The notes under the pieces are model-generated. The model did no database searches and was not told the origin of the DNA. It was given only the letters and a program-made list of their open reading frames with translations. From assembly GCF_964229645.1 (NCBI RefSeq), contig NZ_CAXREX010000326.1, positions 1 to 15,655 of the forward strand: a DNA stretch of 15,655 nucleotides, given 5' to 3'. Positions 1 to 7,020 of this stretch are shown in pieces; position 1 is the stretch's first letter; each line of letters begins with the position of its first letter. This stretch comes from Nioella sp964229645. GTDB lineage: Bacteria > Pseudomonadota > Alphaproteobacteria > Rhodobacterales > Rhodobacteraceae. A program made the position numbers and the translations under genes.

Positions 1-621
1 GTCCACGGCTTCCCAGTCGCCGGTTTCAACCAGCGTGTCGATCAGGGAAAGCCAGCGCTCGCGCGGGATGTAATAATCGGCAAAGCCCGCATGGATCGCG
101 TCGCCCGGACCCATCCGGGCCGAGGTGACGCCGAGATATTCGCCCAGGCGCCCCGGCGCGCGGGCGAGGATCAGCGAGCCACCCACATCGGGCACCAGCC
201 CGACCTTGGTTTCCGGCATCGCGACCCGCGTGTCGTCGCAGACGATGCGGTGCGAGCCGTGGCAGCCGACACCGACACCGCCGCCCATGACGATGCCATG
301 CAGGAAGGTGACGACTGGCTTGGGGAAATTGAACAGGGCCGCGTTCATCCGGTATTCGTCCTGCCAGAAGCGACGGCCATAGCAGTAATCGCCCGCGCTG
401 CCGGTGGCATACATCTCGGCCAGGTCGCCGCCGGCGCAGAAGGCCTTCTCGCAGGGCAGCCCGTCGATGATCAGCAGCTTGACCACAGGGTCCCCCGCCC
501 AAGCCGTCAGAGCGCGTGCGATCTCAAGGCACATGTCCCAGGTGAGTGCGTTCAGCGCCTTGGGGCGGTTGAGCGTGATCCGGCCCGCGCGGCCCTCGAT
601 GCGGCAGGTGATGTCCGACAT
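1..621 (-). CDS. 3-hydroxyisobutyryl-CoA hydrolase (enoyl-CoA hydratase/isomerase family), 3' end outside window
   Basis: This gene encodes the first 207 residues of a crotonase-fold protein and runs off the left edge in frame. Seen: a CoA/oxyanion-hole segment around residues 59-70 (KAFCAGGDLAEM), the glycine-rich helix GIVMGGGVGVGCHG at 109-122, then MPET (Glu137) and VPDVGG (Asp145). That Glu/Asp pair plus the PDVGG motif is typical of 3-hydroxyisobutyryl-CoA hydrolases rather than ordinary enoyl-CoA hydratases. The family hydrolyses 3-hydroxyisobutyryl-CoA to free 3-hydroxyisobutyrate and CoA in valine breakdown, in the cytoplasm. The start ATG overlaps the stop codon of the upstream acyl-CoA dehydrogenase by one base (TAATG), so the two are probably co-transcribed and translationally coupled. 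About 140 C-terminal residues should lie outside the window. A general enoyl-CoA hydratase is the alternative, but the motifs and the neighbour argue for the hydrolase. Confidence 0.9.
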   Translation of the reverse strand, partial: MSDITCRIEGRAGRITLNRPKALNALTWDMCLEIARALTAWAGDPVVKLLIIDGLPCEKAFCAGGDLAEMYATGSAGDYCYGRRFWQDEYRMNAALFNFPKPVVTFLHGIVMGGGVGVGCHGSHRIVCDDTRVAMPETKVGLVPDVGGSLILARAPGRLGEYLGVTSARMGPGDAIHAGFADYYIPRERWLSLIDTLVETGDWEAVD

Positions 622-1766
622 TAACCGCGCTCCGCAAGCATCTGACGAGAAACAATAAGCCGCATGATCTCATTGGTGCCTTCAAGGATCTGGTGCACCC
701 GCAGGTCACGCACGATCTTCTCGATCCCGTAATCGGCAAGGTAGCCATAGCCGCCATGCAGTTGCAGGCACTGGTTGGCCACGTCAAAGCTGGCATCGGT
801 CACATACATCTTGGCCATGGCGCAGAACTTGGTGGCATCCGGGGCCTTGTTGTCGAGCTTCCACGCGGCCTGGCGCAGGAAGGTGCGGGCCGATTGCAGC
901 TTGACCTCCATCTCGGCCAGCCGGAATTGCAGCGCCTGGAAACTGTCGATGGTGCGCCCGAAGGCCTTGCGTTCCCCCATATAGGCCAGCGTCAGATCAA
1001 GCGCCTTCTGCGCGCCGCCAAGGGCGCTTGCGGCAATGTTCAGCCGCCCGCCATCGAGACCTGCCATGGCGTAGACAAACCCCTTGCCTTCCTCGCCAAT
1101 CAGGTTGTCCGCCGGCACCTTGCAATCGTCGAACTGCACCTGCGCCGTGGGTTGGGCGAGCCAGCCCATCTTCTTTTCCAGCGCCCCGAAGGAAAGCCCC
1201 TCGGCCCCGTCTTCGACCACCACGGTGGAAATGCCCTTGGGCCCGTCTTCGCCGGTGCGGACCATGGTCACGTAAGCATCAGAATAGGAACCGCCCGAGA
1301 TGAACGCCTTGGTACCGTTGAGCGTATAGCCCTCATTCGTGCGATCCGCGCGGGTGCGCAGCGCGGCCGCATCGGACCCGGACCCGGGTTCGGTCAGGCA
1401 GTAGGAAAACACCTTCTCCATGCTGCACAGGTCGGGAAGCCATTTCGCCTTGGTGTCGTCCGAGCCGAACTTGTCGATCATGCCGCCGCACATGTTGTGG
1501 ATCGACAGGAAGCTGCCGACGGCGGGGCAGGACATGGCCAGTGCTTCGAAGACGAGCGTCGCATCGAGCCGCGACAGCCCCGATCCGCCATACTCCTCGC
1601 TGACGTAAAGCCCACCAAAGCCAAGCTCCGCGATTTTTGGCCAGAGGTCTTTCGGGATCGTGCCCGCCGCTTCCCACTCCATGGCGAAGGGGGCGATGTG
1701 TTCTTCGCCGAAGGCCTTGGCCATGTCGAAGATCATCACCTGTTCTTCGGACAATGCGAAATCCAT
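621..1766 (-). CDS. Isobutyryl-CoA dehydrogenase-like acyl-CoA dehydrogenase
   Basis: The 381-residue protein is full length for a soluble FAD-dependent acyl-CoA dehydrogenase. Seen: an N-terminal helical domain, the flavin/substrate loop CLTEPGSGSDAA near residues 123-134, NGTKAFISGGSYSDAYV in the beta domain, and the C-terminal QCLQLHGGYGYL and RVHQILEGTNEIMR. The catalytic base is Glu362 of ILEGT. The overall pattern, including KGISTVVVE and GLDGGRLNIAA, resembles ACAD8 (isobutyryl-CoA dehydrogenase) more than medium- or long-chain enzymes. That enzyme oxidises isobutyryl-CoA to methacrylyl-CoA and passes electrons to electron-transfer flavoprotein. The substrate call is supported by the directly coupled 3-hydroxyisobutyryl-CoA hydrolase downstream. 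The start is fixed by a GGAGGAA Shine-Dalgarno at 1772-1778. A TTGCAA-type paired box lies 53-72 bases upstream. 2-Methylbutyryl-CoA or another short branched acyl-CoA remains possible as substrate. Confidence 0.92.
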   Translation of the reverse strand: MDFALSEEQVMIFDMAKAFGEEHIAPFAMEWEAAGTIPKDLWPKIAELGFGGLYVSEEYGGSGLSRLDATLVFEALAMSCPAVGSFLSIHNMCGGMIDKFGSDDTKAKWLPDLCSMEKVFSYCLTEPGSGSDAAALRTRADRTNEGYTLNGTKAFISGGSYSDAYVTMVRTGEDGPKGISTVVVEDGAEGLSFGALEKKMGWLAQPTAQVQFDDCKVPADNLIGEEGKGFVYAMAGLDGGRLNIAASALGGAQKALDLTLAYMGERKAFGRTIDSFQALQFRLAEMEVKLQSARTFLRQAAWKLDNKAPDATKFCAMAKMYVTDASFDVANQCLQLHGGYGYLADYGIEKIVRDLRVHQILEGTNEIMRLIVSRQMLAERG

Positions 1767-1818
1767 GGGGGTTCCTCCCGGTGCAGCTTGGAATTGAACG
1801 CTTGTTTAATTACCAATT

Positions 1819-1838
1819 CTTGCAAGACTTTTGCAAGG
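1819..1838 (-). promoter_or_regulatory. Paired TTGCAA-type boxes upstream of the acyl-CoA dehydrogenase operon
   Basis: Two copies of an imperfect TTTGCAAA box (CTTGCAAG at 1819-1826 and TTTGCAAG at 1830-1837) stand 11 bases apart, 53-72 bases before the dehydrogenase ATG. An AT-rich stretch (TAATTAAAC on the minus strand) follows towards the gene, where a -10 region could be. Paired TTTGCAAA boxes are reported targets of ScfR-type short-chain acyl-CoA regulators such as PccR of Rhodobacter sphaeroides (from memory). The spacing here is one base shorter than the arrangement I recall. Assigning a regulator is inference. Confidence 0.45.
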
Positions 1839-1850
1839 CGGGCCGCTGCG

Positions 1851-2984
1851 TCATAAATCCGCGTGAAATTCGTCGATCAGGTGGCGCACGACGTCGCGCA
1901 TGGCCTCGTCCCGGGGGTTTCCGGCGGCTTCCGACGCGGCCAGCACAGCCCGTTGCCGGTCCGACGAAGTGCCCCGCGCCACCATCTCGCGGGCACGCTC
2001 CAGCTCGGGTTTGCAGCCAAGCGCCTCGGCATCTTCGGCCACCAGCGTCACCAGTTCCTCTATCAGTTCCGCCATTGGCACGATCTCTCGCCGCCCGAAG
2101 TCGATCAGCCCTTCGGACGTGCCATAGCGCTGCGCCCGCCAGCGGTTTTCGGCAATGAGGAACGCATCGTAAAGCCGCCAGCGCTGGTTCAGCCCGCGCA
2201 GCCGGAACAGCATCCGCGACACGCTCTGGATGATCGCAGCGAGCGTCAGCGTGTCTTCCAGCCGCGGGTTCACATCGCAGATGCGGGTTTCCAGCGTCGG
2301 GAACCGCGACGAGGGCCGCAGGTCCCACCAGATCTTGGAGCTGTCCTCGATGATGCCCAGGTCGACCAGCACGTCGACGGTGCGTTCGTAATCGGCGAAA
2401 GAGGGGAAAGAGGGCGGCAACCCGGTGCGCGGCAGGTTGTCGAAGACCGTCAGCCGGTAAGAGGCCAGCGCCGTATCCCGCCCCTGCCAGAAGGGCGAGG
2501 AGGCCGAGAGCGCCAGAAGATGCGGCAGGAAATACGAAAGCTGCCCCATCAGGTCATTGCGCAGGTCGTCGGTGCCCAGCCCCACATGCACATGCATCCC
2601 GCAAATCAGCATCCGGTTCACGACACCCCCCAGGTCGCGGGCGAGGTCATTGTAGCGGTCCTTGTCGGTGTGATGCTGGTCCTTCCAGTCGGCAAAGGGG
2701 TGGCAGGATACGGCAATCGGCGCGAGACCAAAGCCATGGGCGACGCGCGACACGGTGGAGCGCAGGCGTTTCAGGTCCTCCCGCGCCTCGGAAATATCGG
2801 CGCAGACGCGGGTGCCGATCTCGATCTGGCATTGCAGGAATTCGGGGCTGACCTGGCCTTCAAGCTCGCTCACACAGGCCTGCATCAGCTCGGGCGGGGC
2901 TTCCACCAAATCGCAGCTCGACTGGTCGACCAGCAGGTATTCTTCCTCGATCCCGAGCGAGAAGGGGGGCTCTTTGGGTGCCAT
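1851..2984 (-). CDS. YbdK-type carboxylate-amine ligase (glutamate-cysteine ligase GCS2 family)
   Basis: The protein has 377 residues from the ATG at 2984. Seen: the family's N-terminal LGIEEEYLLVD (10-20), QIEIGT (53-58), the metal/nucleotide-site strand CGMHVHVGL (128-136), SPFWQGRDTALASYR (163-177), LRPSSRFPTLETRICD (222-237) and ENRWRAQRYG (279-288). These are hallmarks of the ATP-grasp-like glutamine synthetase-fold GCS2 family, which includes E. coli YbdK. YbdK has weak gamma-glutamyl-cysteine ligase activity, but the true substrates of most members are unknown. I infer ATP-dependent joining of a carboxylate and an amine, in the cytoplasm, with unknown partners. The frame continues 17 codons upstream to 3035, but that part would run into the neighbouring terminator, whereas GGAGG at 2990-2994 sits five bases before the chosen ATG. 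Nothing nearby indicates a pathway. Confidence 0.88.
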   Translation of the reverse strand: MAPKEPPFSLGIEEEYLLVDQSSCDLVEAPPELMQACVSELEGQVSPEFLQCQIEIGTRVCADISEAREDLKRLRSTVSRVAHGFGLAPIAVSCHPFADWKDQHHTDKDRYNDLARDLGGVVNRMLICGMHVHVGLGTDDLRNDLMGQLSYFLPHLLALSASSPFWQGRDTALASYRLTVFDNLPRTGLPPSFPSFADYERTVDVLVDLGIIEDSSKIWWDLRPSSRFPTLETRICDVNPRLEDTLTLAAIIQSVSRMLFRLRGLNQRWRLYDAFLIAENRWRAQRYGTSEGLIDFGRREIVPMAELIEELVTLVAEDAEALGCKPELERAREMVARGTSSDRQRAVLAASEAAGNPRDEAMRDVVRHLIDEFHADL

Positions 2985-2989
2985 AACGT

Positions 2990-2994
2990 CCTCC
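2990..2994 (-). promoter_or_regulatory. Ribosome binding site deciding the YbdK-family start
   Basis: GGAGG on the minus strand, five bases before the ATG at 2982-2984. It favours this start over the longer in-frame one at 3035, which would lie only a few bases from the terminator stem of the upstream gene. Confidence 0.7.
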
Positions 2995-3036
2995 GCCTTT
3001 TCAGGCAGCAAATCCCCTCGGGGCACGTTTGCCAAG

Positions 3037-3064
3037 AAAAAAGCCCCGTGGGATGCACGGGGCT
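3037..3064 (-). terminator. Rho-independent terminator after the cupredoxin gene
   Basis: A perfect 9-bp stem (3042-3050 with 3056-3064, five-base loop 3051-3055) is followed on the minus strand by six T residues (3037-3042, the first overlapping the stem). It lies 20 bases past the cupredoxin stop and isolates that gene from the YbdK-family gene downstream. Confidence 0.88.
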
Positions 3065-3083
3065 TTCGGTCGCGGGGGTGGGC

Positions 3084-3413
3084 TCAGGCCGCGGTGATGG
3101 TTCCGCGCATGTTCGGATGGAACGCGCATTTATAGGGGAAGCTTCCGGCCGCGGTGATGGTGATTTCCCCGCTTTGGCTGCGGTTGAGCCGCCCGGTGTC
3201 GAAGCTGCCATCATCGGCAGTGGCGGTGTGGGGCGCGCCGTCCATGTTGGTGAAGGTAATCGTATCGCCCACGGCAACGGTCAGATCGGCGGGGGAAAAG
3301 GCAAAGCCCTCGATCGTGACGCTGTGGGTGGCGGCGCGGGCCGGGCGGGCGGTCAGGGCAAGGGGCAGGGTGGCCAGAAGGGCCAGCAGGCTGCGGCGAT
3401 CGGGACGGAACAT
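3084..3413 (-). CDS. Amicyanin/plastocyanin-like blue copper protein (cupredoxin)
   Basis: The 109-residue precursor has a twin-arginine type leader (DRRSLLALLATLPLAL, residues 5-20) and a likely signal peptidase site after PARA (residue 27), so export through Tat to the periplasm is likely. The mature part of about 80 residues is a single cupredoxin domain. The type 1 copper ligands are visible: His62 (APHTA), Cys96, His99 and Met102 (CAFHPNM). The C-x2-H-x2-M spacing and NMRG after it match amicyanin/plastocyanin rather than azurin. The role would be single-electron transfer between periplasmic redox partners. No methylamine dehydrogenase or other obvious partner gene is in the window, so the donor and acceptor are unknown. 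A GAGAGGT Shine-Dalgarno at 3421-3427 supports the start. The gene has its own strong terminator and is probably monocistronic. Confidence 0.9.
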   Translation of the reverse strand: MFRPDRRSLLALLATLPLALTARPARAATHSVTIEGFAFSPADLTVAVGDTITFTNMDGAPHTATADDGSFDTGRLNRSQSGEITITAAGSFPYKCAFHPNMRGTITAA

Positions 3414-3501
3414 GGGCGAAACCTCTCAAGGGGTTGAAACGGAATGGGCCAAGGATACGCCCGATCCGGCCCTGACCCTTCTCACGCTTGCGTGATCGGC
3501 C

Positions 3502-3921
3502 CTATCGCGCGGCTTCGAGGAATTCGTCGAAGCTGCGCTCGGGCTGGCCGAGGATCTGAAGGGCTTCGGCCTGGTCGCTTTGCACCAGCGGAATGACCGC
3601 GCCCGACGGCTCCCAGGATTTCAGGACCGATTCCGCCAGACCCGCCGACAGCTTGGTGGGCGCGTAATAGACCAGCAGCGTCTGTGCCCCCGACCCAAGG
3701 AAGACATCGGCCTTGCGCGCCTGAAGGGCAAAGAGCTTGACGTAATCCTTTTCCACCCCCGTCACGCCTGACAGGTCCACCAGCTGTTTCTGGCCGGGGC
3801 GGAAATCGGGATGGGCAGCATAGGCGCCAAAGGCCTGGAAGCTTTCGTCGAGATGGGCAAAGCCTTCGTATTTCACGAAGACCAGGCCGCGTTCGCGGAA
3901 AATCTTGAACGTGACGGGCAT
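3502..3921 (-). CDS. Uncharacterised 139-residue protein, possibly STAS/SpoIIAA-like
   Basis: I do not recognise a named family. The protein is soluble, with no signal peptide or membrane segment, and alternates predicted strands and helices: a beta hairpin at residues 3-18 (TFKIFRERGLVFVKYE), a helix at about 24-36, the HPDFRPGQKQLVDLSGV strand at 37-53, a helix at about 59-72, a TLLVYYAP strand at 81-88, a helix, then VIPLVQS at 109-115 and a C-terminal helix. The HPDF...LVDLSG layout recalls small SpoIIAA/STAS-like proteins in proteobacteria, but this is only a fold guess. A purine-rich AGGGGGAA precedes the start ATG. It lies between the mmsA terminator and the cupredoxin gene, on the same strand as both. 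No function is assigned. Confidence 0.8.
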   Translation of the reverse strand: MPVTFKIFRERGLVFVKYEGFAHLDESFQAFGAYAAHPDFRPGQKQLVDLSGVTGVEKDYVKLFALQARKADVFLGSGAQTLLVYYAPTKLSAGLAESVLKSWEPSGAVIPLVQSDQAEALQILGQPERSFDEFLEAAR

Positions 3922-3940
3922 GCTTCCCCCTGTCCCCCGA

Positions 3941-3972
3941 AAAGAAGAATGCCCGACCTTAGCCGGGCATTC
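3941..3972 (-). terminator. Rho-independent terminator of mmsA
   Basis: A perfect 9-bp stem (3947-3955 with 3964-3972, eight-base loop) is followed on the minus strand by a T-rich tail (TTCTTTTC). It lies 27 bases after the mmsA stop, so mmsA is likely transcribed alone, separate from the 139-residue gene. Confidence 0.82.
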
Positions 3973-3999
3973 AGGAAGATTACCAGAGTCTCTTTGGCA

Positions 4000-5499
4000 T
4001 CAATCCATTGCTTTGAAGTTGAAGGCTGCGCCTTCCTTGATGCCCGAGGGCCAGCGCGACGTGATCGTCTTGGTGCGCGTGTAGAAGCGGAAGCCGTCCG
4101 GCCCGTGCTGGTTGAGATCGCCAAAGCCCGATTTCTTCCAGCCGCCAAAGGTGTGGTAGGCCAGCGGCACCGGGATTGGCACGTTGATGCCGACCATGCC
4201 GATGTTGATGCGGTTGGCGAAGTCGCGCGCGGTGTCGCCATCGCGGGTGAAGATCGCGGTGCCGTTGCCGTATTCGTGGCTGAGCGCGAGGCCGATCGCC
4301 TCTTCGTAGCTGGCCGCGCGCACGGTCGACAGGACGGGGCCGAAGATCTCGGTCTTGTAGATGTCCATGTCCGGCGTCACGCGGTCAAAGAGATGCGGAC
4401 CCACGAAGAAGCCGTCCTCGTAGCCCTGCAGGCTGAAGCCGCGGCCATCGACCACCAGTTCCGCGCCCTGGTCCACGCCCGACTGCACCAGGCGCTCGAT
4501 ATTGGCCTTGGCGGCAGCAGTCACCACCGGGCCGAAGTCGATGTCATCGCCGGCGGTGTAGGGGCCGACTTTCAGCGCCTCGATGCGCGGCACCAGCTTT
4601 TCGACCAGGCGGTCGGCGGTTTCCTCGCCCACGGGCACGGCCACCGAGATCGCCATGCAGCGTTCGCCCGCCGCGCCGTAGCCCGCGCCCACCAGCGCGT
4701 CGGCGGCCTGGTCAAGGTCGGCGTCGGGCATGATGATCATGTGGTTCTTCGCACCGCCGAAGCACTGCGCGCGCTTGCCGGTCTGGGCGGCGCGTTCGTA
4801 GATATATTGCGCGATCGGGGTCGAGCCCACGAAACCAACGGCCTGGATGACCTCGCTGTCGAGGATGCCGTCCACGGCCTCCTTGTCACCGTTGATGACC
4901 TGCAGAACGCCATCGGGCAGGCCCGCTTCCTTGCACAGCTCTGCCAGCATCAGCGGCACGGAGGGGTCCCGCTCGGAGGGCTTGAGGATCATCGCGTTGC
5001 CCGAGGACAGGGCAGGGCCCATCTTCCACAGCGGGATCATGGCGGGGAAGTTGAAGGGGGTGATGCCCGCGACGACGCCAAGCGGCTGGCGCATGGAATA
5101 CATGTCGATGCCGGGGCCCGCGCTGTCGGTGAACTCGCCCTTCAGCATCTGCGGCGCGCCGATGCAGAATTCGATCACTTCCAGGCCGCGCTGCACATCG
5201 CCCTTGGCGTCTGGGAAGGTCTTGCCATGCTCGCGGCTCAGCGCCTCGGCCAGCTTGTCCATGTCGCGGTTCAGAAGCTGCACCAGCGCCATCATCACCC
5301 GCGCGCGGCGCTGCGGGTTGGTCGCGGCCCAGGCTTTCTGCGCCTCGGCGGCATCGGCAATGGCGGCGTCCAGTTCGGCCTTCGAGGCCAGCGCGACCTT
5401 GGCCTGCACTTCGCCGGTGGCCGGGTTGTAGACATCGGCGAAACGGCCCGAGGTGCCCGCCACCCGCTTGCCGTTGATCCAGTGACCGAGTTCTTCCAT
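4000..5499 (-). CDS. mmsA: CoA-acylating methylmalonate-semialdehyde dehydrogenase
   Basis: The 499-residue protein has the normal length for this aldehyde dehydrogenase subfamily. Seen: WINGKRVAG near the start, TPFNFP with Asn150, the NAD-binding VGFVGSTPIA (221-230), FGGAKNHMIIMPDAD (247-261), catalytic Cys281 in GERCMA, EIFGPVL, and the C-terminal FGGWKKSGFGD. The general-base Glu of hydrolytic aldehyde dehydrogenases (ELGG) is absent (QCFGGAKNH here), as expected for the CoA-acylating class. The reaction turns methylmalonate semialdehyde, NAD+ and CoA into propionyl-CoA, CO2 and NADH, at the end of valine (and myo-inositol) breakdown. The frame stays open 86 codons further upstream, but that part crosses the divergent LysR promoter and gene. 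AGGA at 5503-5506 and family length fix the ATG at 5499. It is divergent from a LysR regulator and has its own terminator. Confidence 0.96.
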   Translation of the reverse strand: MEELGHWINGKRVAGTSGRFADVYNPATGEVQAKVALASKAELDAAIADAAEAQKAWAATNPQRRARVMMALVQLLNRDMDKLAEALSREHGKTFPDAKGDVQRGLEVIEFCIGAPQMLKGEFTDSAGPGIDMYSMRQPLGVVAGITPFNFPAMIPLWKMGPALSSGNAMILKPSERDPSVPLMLAELCKEAGLPDGVLQVINGDKEAVDGILDSEVIQAVGFVGSTPIAQYIYERAAQTGKRAQCFGGAKNHMIIMPDADLDQAADALVGAGYGAAGERCMAISVAVPVGEETADRLVEKLVPRIEALKVGPYTAGDDIDFGPVVTAAAKANIERLVQSGVDQGAELVVDGRGFSLQGYEDGFFVGPHLFDRVTPDMDIYKTEIFGPVLSTVRAASYEEAIGLALSHEYGNGTAIFTRDGDTARDFANRINIGMVGINVPIPVPLAYHTFGGWKKSGFGDLNQHGPDGFRFYTRTKTITSRWPSGIKEGAAFNFKAMD

Positions 5500-5548
5500 G
5501 AGTCCTCTCCCTTTTCGAGACATGCACGATTCCGCGCGGAGGTTATCC

Positions 5549-5605
5549 TTGCAAACTTGCGGGAAAAAGAGGCATGTTCCCAAAATCATCCTGCATTTTT
5601 GCAAA
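5549..5605. promoter_or_regulatory. Inverted TTGCAAA repeats in the mmsA/lysR divergent promoter region
   Basis: TTGCAAACTTGCGGG at 5549-5563 is mirrored on the other strand by TTGCAAAAATGCAGG at 5590-5604. They share TTGCAAA-NN-TGC-N-GG, with the symmetry centre at about 5576/5577. The second copy contains a perfect TTTGCAAA at 5598-5605. The pair fills the middle of the 118-base gap between the mmsA and lysR start codons, where a regulator would control both. The binder could be the adjacent LysR protein (symmetrical half-sites) or a separate TTTGCAAA-binding acyl-CoA regulator; the sequence alone does not decide. Confidence 0.5.
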
Positions 5606-5617
5606 ACGAGGGGCAGA

Positions 5618-6511
5618 ATGGCGAATTGGGACGACATGCGGGTCTTTCTGGCCGTGGCGCGGGGCGAAAGCCTCAGCCGCGCGGGCCGCGACCTGCGCAT
5701 GGACCCCGCCACCGTGGGGCGCCGCATTTCCCGGCTGGAGGATCGGCTCGGCGTCACCCTTTTCTTGAAATCACAGCAGGGCTACGCGCTGACCGAGGCA
5801 GGCGAGAGGTTACTCGCCCCGGCCGAACAGGCCGAAAGCGCCTTTGCCACCGGGGTCGGCGCGGTGACGGGGCTGGACGAGAAACTGACCGGCTCGATCC
5901 GCATCGGCGCGCCCGATGGCTGCGCCAACTTCCTGCTGCCGCAGGTCTGCGCCGCGATCCAGGCGGAAAACCCCGACCTGGAGATTCAGATCCTCGCCCT
6001 GCCACGGGTGGTGAACCTGTCCAAGCGCGAGGCCGACATGGCCATCACCGTCAGCCCGCCCAGCGCCGGACGGCTCCTGATCCAGAAGATCTCGGATTAC
6101 CGGCTCCATGTTGCGGTGCCGAAAGACATGGCCCAATCCATCAACTCGCTGGACGACCTGCGCCAAAAGGCGGTGATCGGCTATATCCCCGACATGATCT
6201 TCGACAAGGAACTCGATTACCTGACCGAGCTTGGCCTGCCTCCGGTCCGGCTCGGGTCCAACTCGATTTCCGTGCAACTGATGCTGATGCGCGCGGGCGG
6301 GGGCGTCGGCGTGGTGCACGATTTCGCCATGCCCTTCGCGCCCGAACTTGCCGTGGTGCTGCGCGACAGGGTCAAGCTGACGCGCACCTTCTACCTCGTG
6401 CGCCATGACAGCGACCGCAATTCCGAGCGGCTCAATCGCTTTGCAGGCATCCTCACCCAGGCCATGCGCGCCGAGATCACCCGGCTGGAATCCGCGGCCC
6501 GTCACGGCTAG
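5618..6511 (+). CDS. LysR-family transcriptional regulator, divergent from mmsA
   Basis: The 297-residue protein has the standard LysR layout. A winged helix-turn-helix occupies residues 1-60 (MRVFLAVARGESLSRAGRDL, then VGRRISRLEDRLGVTLF), followed by a linker helix and a two-lobed effector-binding domain from about residue 88 (TGSIRIGAPDG). No membrane segment is present. The effector domain is of the shorter type common in alphaproteobacterial LysR proteins. Its divergent position and the shared 118-base promoter region suggest it controls mmsA and itself; the effector (a valine-pathway acid or acyl-CoA?) is unknown. The ATG at 5618 is preferred over the longer in-frame opening at 5498, because the upstream residues show no family similarity and cover the promoter; GAGG at 5608-5611 is the likely Shine-Dalgarno. 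Control of mmsA is inferred from arrangement only. Confidence 0.9.
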   Translation: MANWDDMRVFLAVARGESLSRAGRDLRMDPATVGRRISRLEDRLGVTLFLKSQQGYALTEAGERLLAPAEQAESAFATGVGAVTGLDEKLTGSIRIGAPDGCANFLLPQVCAAIQAENPDLEIQILALPRVVNLSKREADMAITVSPPSAGRLLIQKISDYRLHVAVPKDMAQSINSLDDLRQKAVIGYIPDMIFDKELDYLTELGLPPVRLGSNSISVQLMLMRAGGGVGVVHDFAMPFAPELAVVLRDRVKLTRTFYLVRHDSDRNSERLNRFAGILTQAMRAEITRLESAARHG

Positions 6512-6576
6512 CGCTTGACAGGTGCCGGTATTCGGGAAACCCTGACGTTACGGCAGCTTACAATGGGGAGGATCGC

Positions 6577-7011
6577 ATGCTCGTTCAGCAAATTCTCAGT
6601 TCAAAACCGGACGAGGGCGTGGTGACGATCGCCCCCGGCTCGACCATCGCCGAGGCCGCCGAGACGCTCTCGGCCCGCCGCATCGGGGCGGTCGTGGTCT
6701 CGCCCGATGGCAAGGCCGTGGCCGGTATCCTGTCCGAGCGTGACATCGTGCGCGAACTGGGCAAGCGCGGGCCCGCCTGCATGGCCGACAAGGTCGATGA
6801 CATCATGACTGCCAAGATCGTCAGCTGCGCCCGCGACGAAACCTCCGACCAGGTGCTGGAAAAGATGACCTCGGGCCGCTTCCGCCACATGCCGGTGATG
6901 GATGGGGCAGACATGGTGGGGCTGATTTCCATCGGCGACGTGGTCAAGGCCCAGATCAGCCAGCTGTCGATGGAGAAAGAGGCGCTGGAAGGCATGATCA
7001 AGGGCTTCTGA
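6577..7011 (+). CDS. Two-CBS-domain protein
   Basis: The 144-residue protein consists almost wholly of two CBS repeats. CBS1 spans about residues 5-64, with VTIAPGSTIAEAAETL and ending VAGILSERDIVRE. CBS2 spans about 73-130, with RFRHMPVMDGADMVGLISIGDVVKA. Each ends in the typical GILSxxD/GLISxGD signature that contributes to an adenosyl-ligand site. Stand-alone CBS pairs of this kind bind adenine nucleotides or S-adenosylmethionine and act as energy or redox sensors, usually in the cytoplasm, but the target here is not evident. The start has a strong GGGGAGGAT Shine-Dalgarno just upstream. It lies 65 bases after the lysR gene on the same strand; a TTGACA at 6515-6520 could be its own -35 box, but I see no convincing -10. 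The downstream neighbour coaD has a separate structured leader. Confidence 0.9.
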   Translation: MLVQQILSSKPDEGVVTIAPGSTIAEAAETLSARRIGAVVVSPDGKAVAGILSERDIVRELGKRGPACMADKVDDIMTAKIVSCARDETSDQVLEKMTSGRFRHMPVMDGADMVGLISIGDVVKAQISQLSMEKEALEGMIKGF

Positions 7012-7020
7012 CGCCCCCAA

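Noticed and set aside
693..1856. Long plus-strand open frame opposite the acyl-CoA dehydrogenase.
   Set aside because: Shadow of a clearly recognised gene; no conserved motif and no plausible start region.
2985..3035. A 17-codon N-terminal extension of the YbdK-type ligase.
   Set aside because: It would start next to the terminator stem of the upstream gene and has no Shine-Dalgarno; the internal ATG has one at ideal spacing.
5500..5757. An 86-codon N-terminal extension of mmsA in the same frame.
   Set aside because: It would cover the divergent promoter and overlap the LysR start; family length and the Shine-Dalgarno support the ATG at 5499.
3811..6408. A very long open frame on the plus strand opposite the 139-residue gene and mmsA, running into lysR.
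   Set aside because: It is antisense to well-supported genes, is rich in His/Arg/Ala/Gly as expected from reversed GC-rich codons, and shows no family motif.
6515..6543. TTGACA before the CBS-domain gene as a full promoter.
   Set aside because: The -35 box is perfect, but no acceptable -10 is found at 16-18 bases, so it was not listed as a feature.
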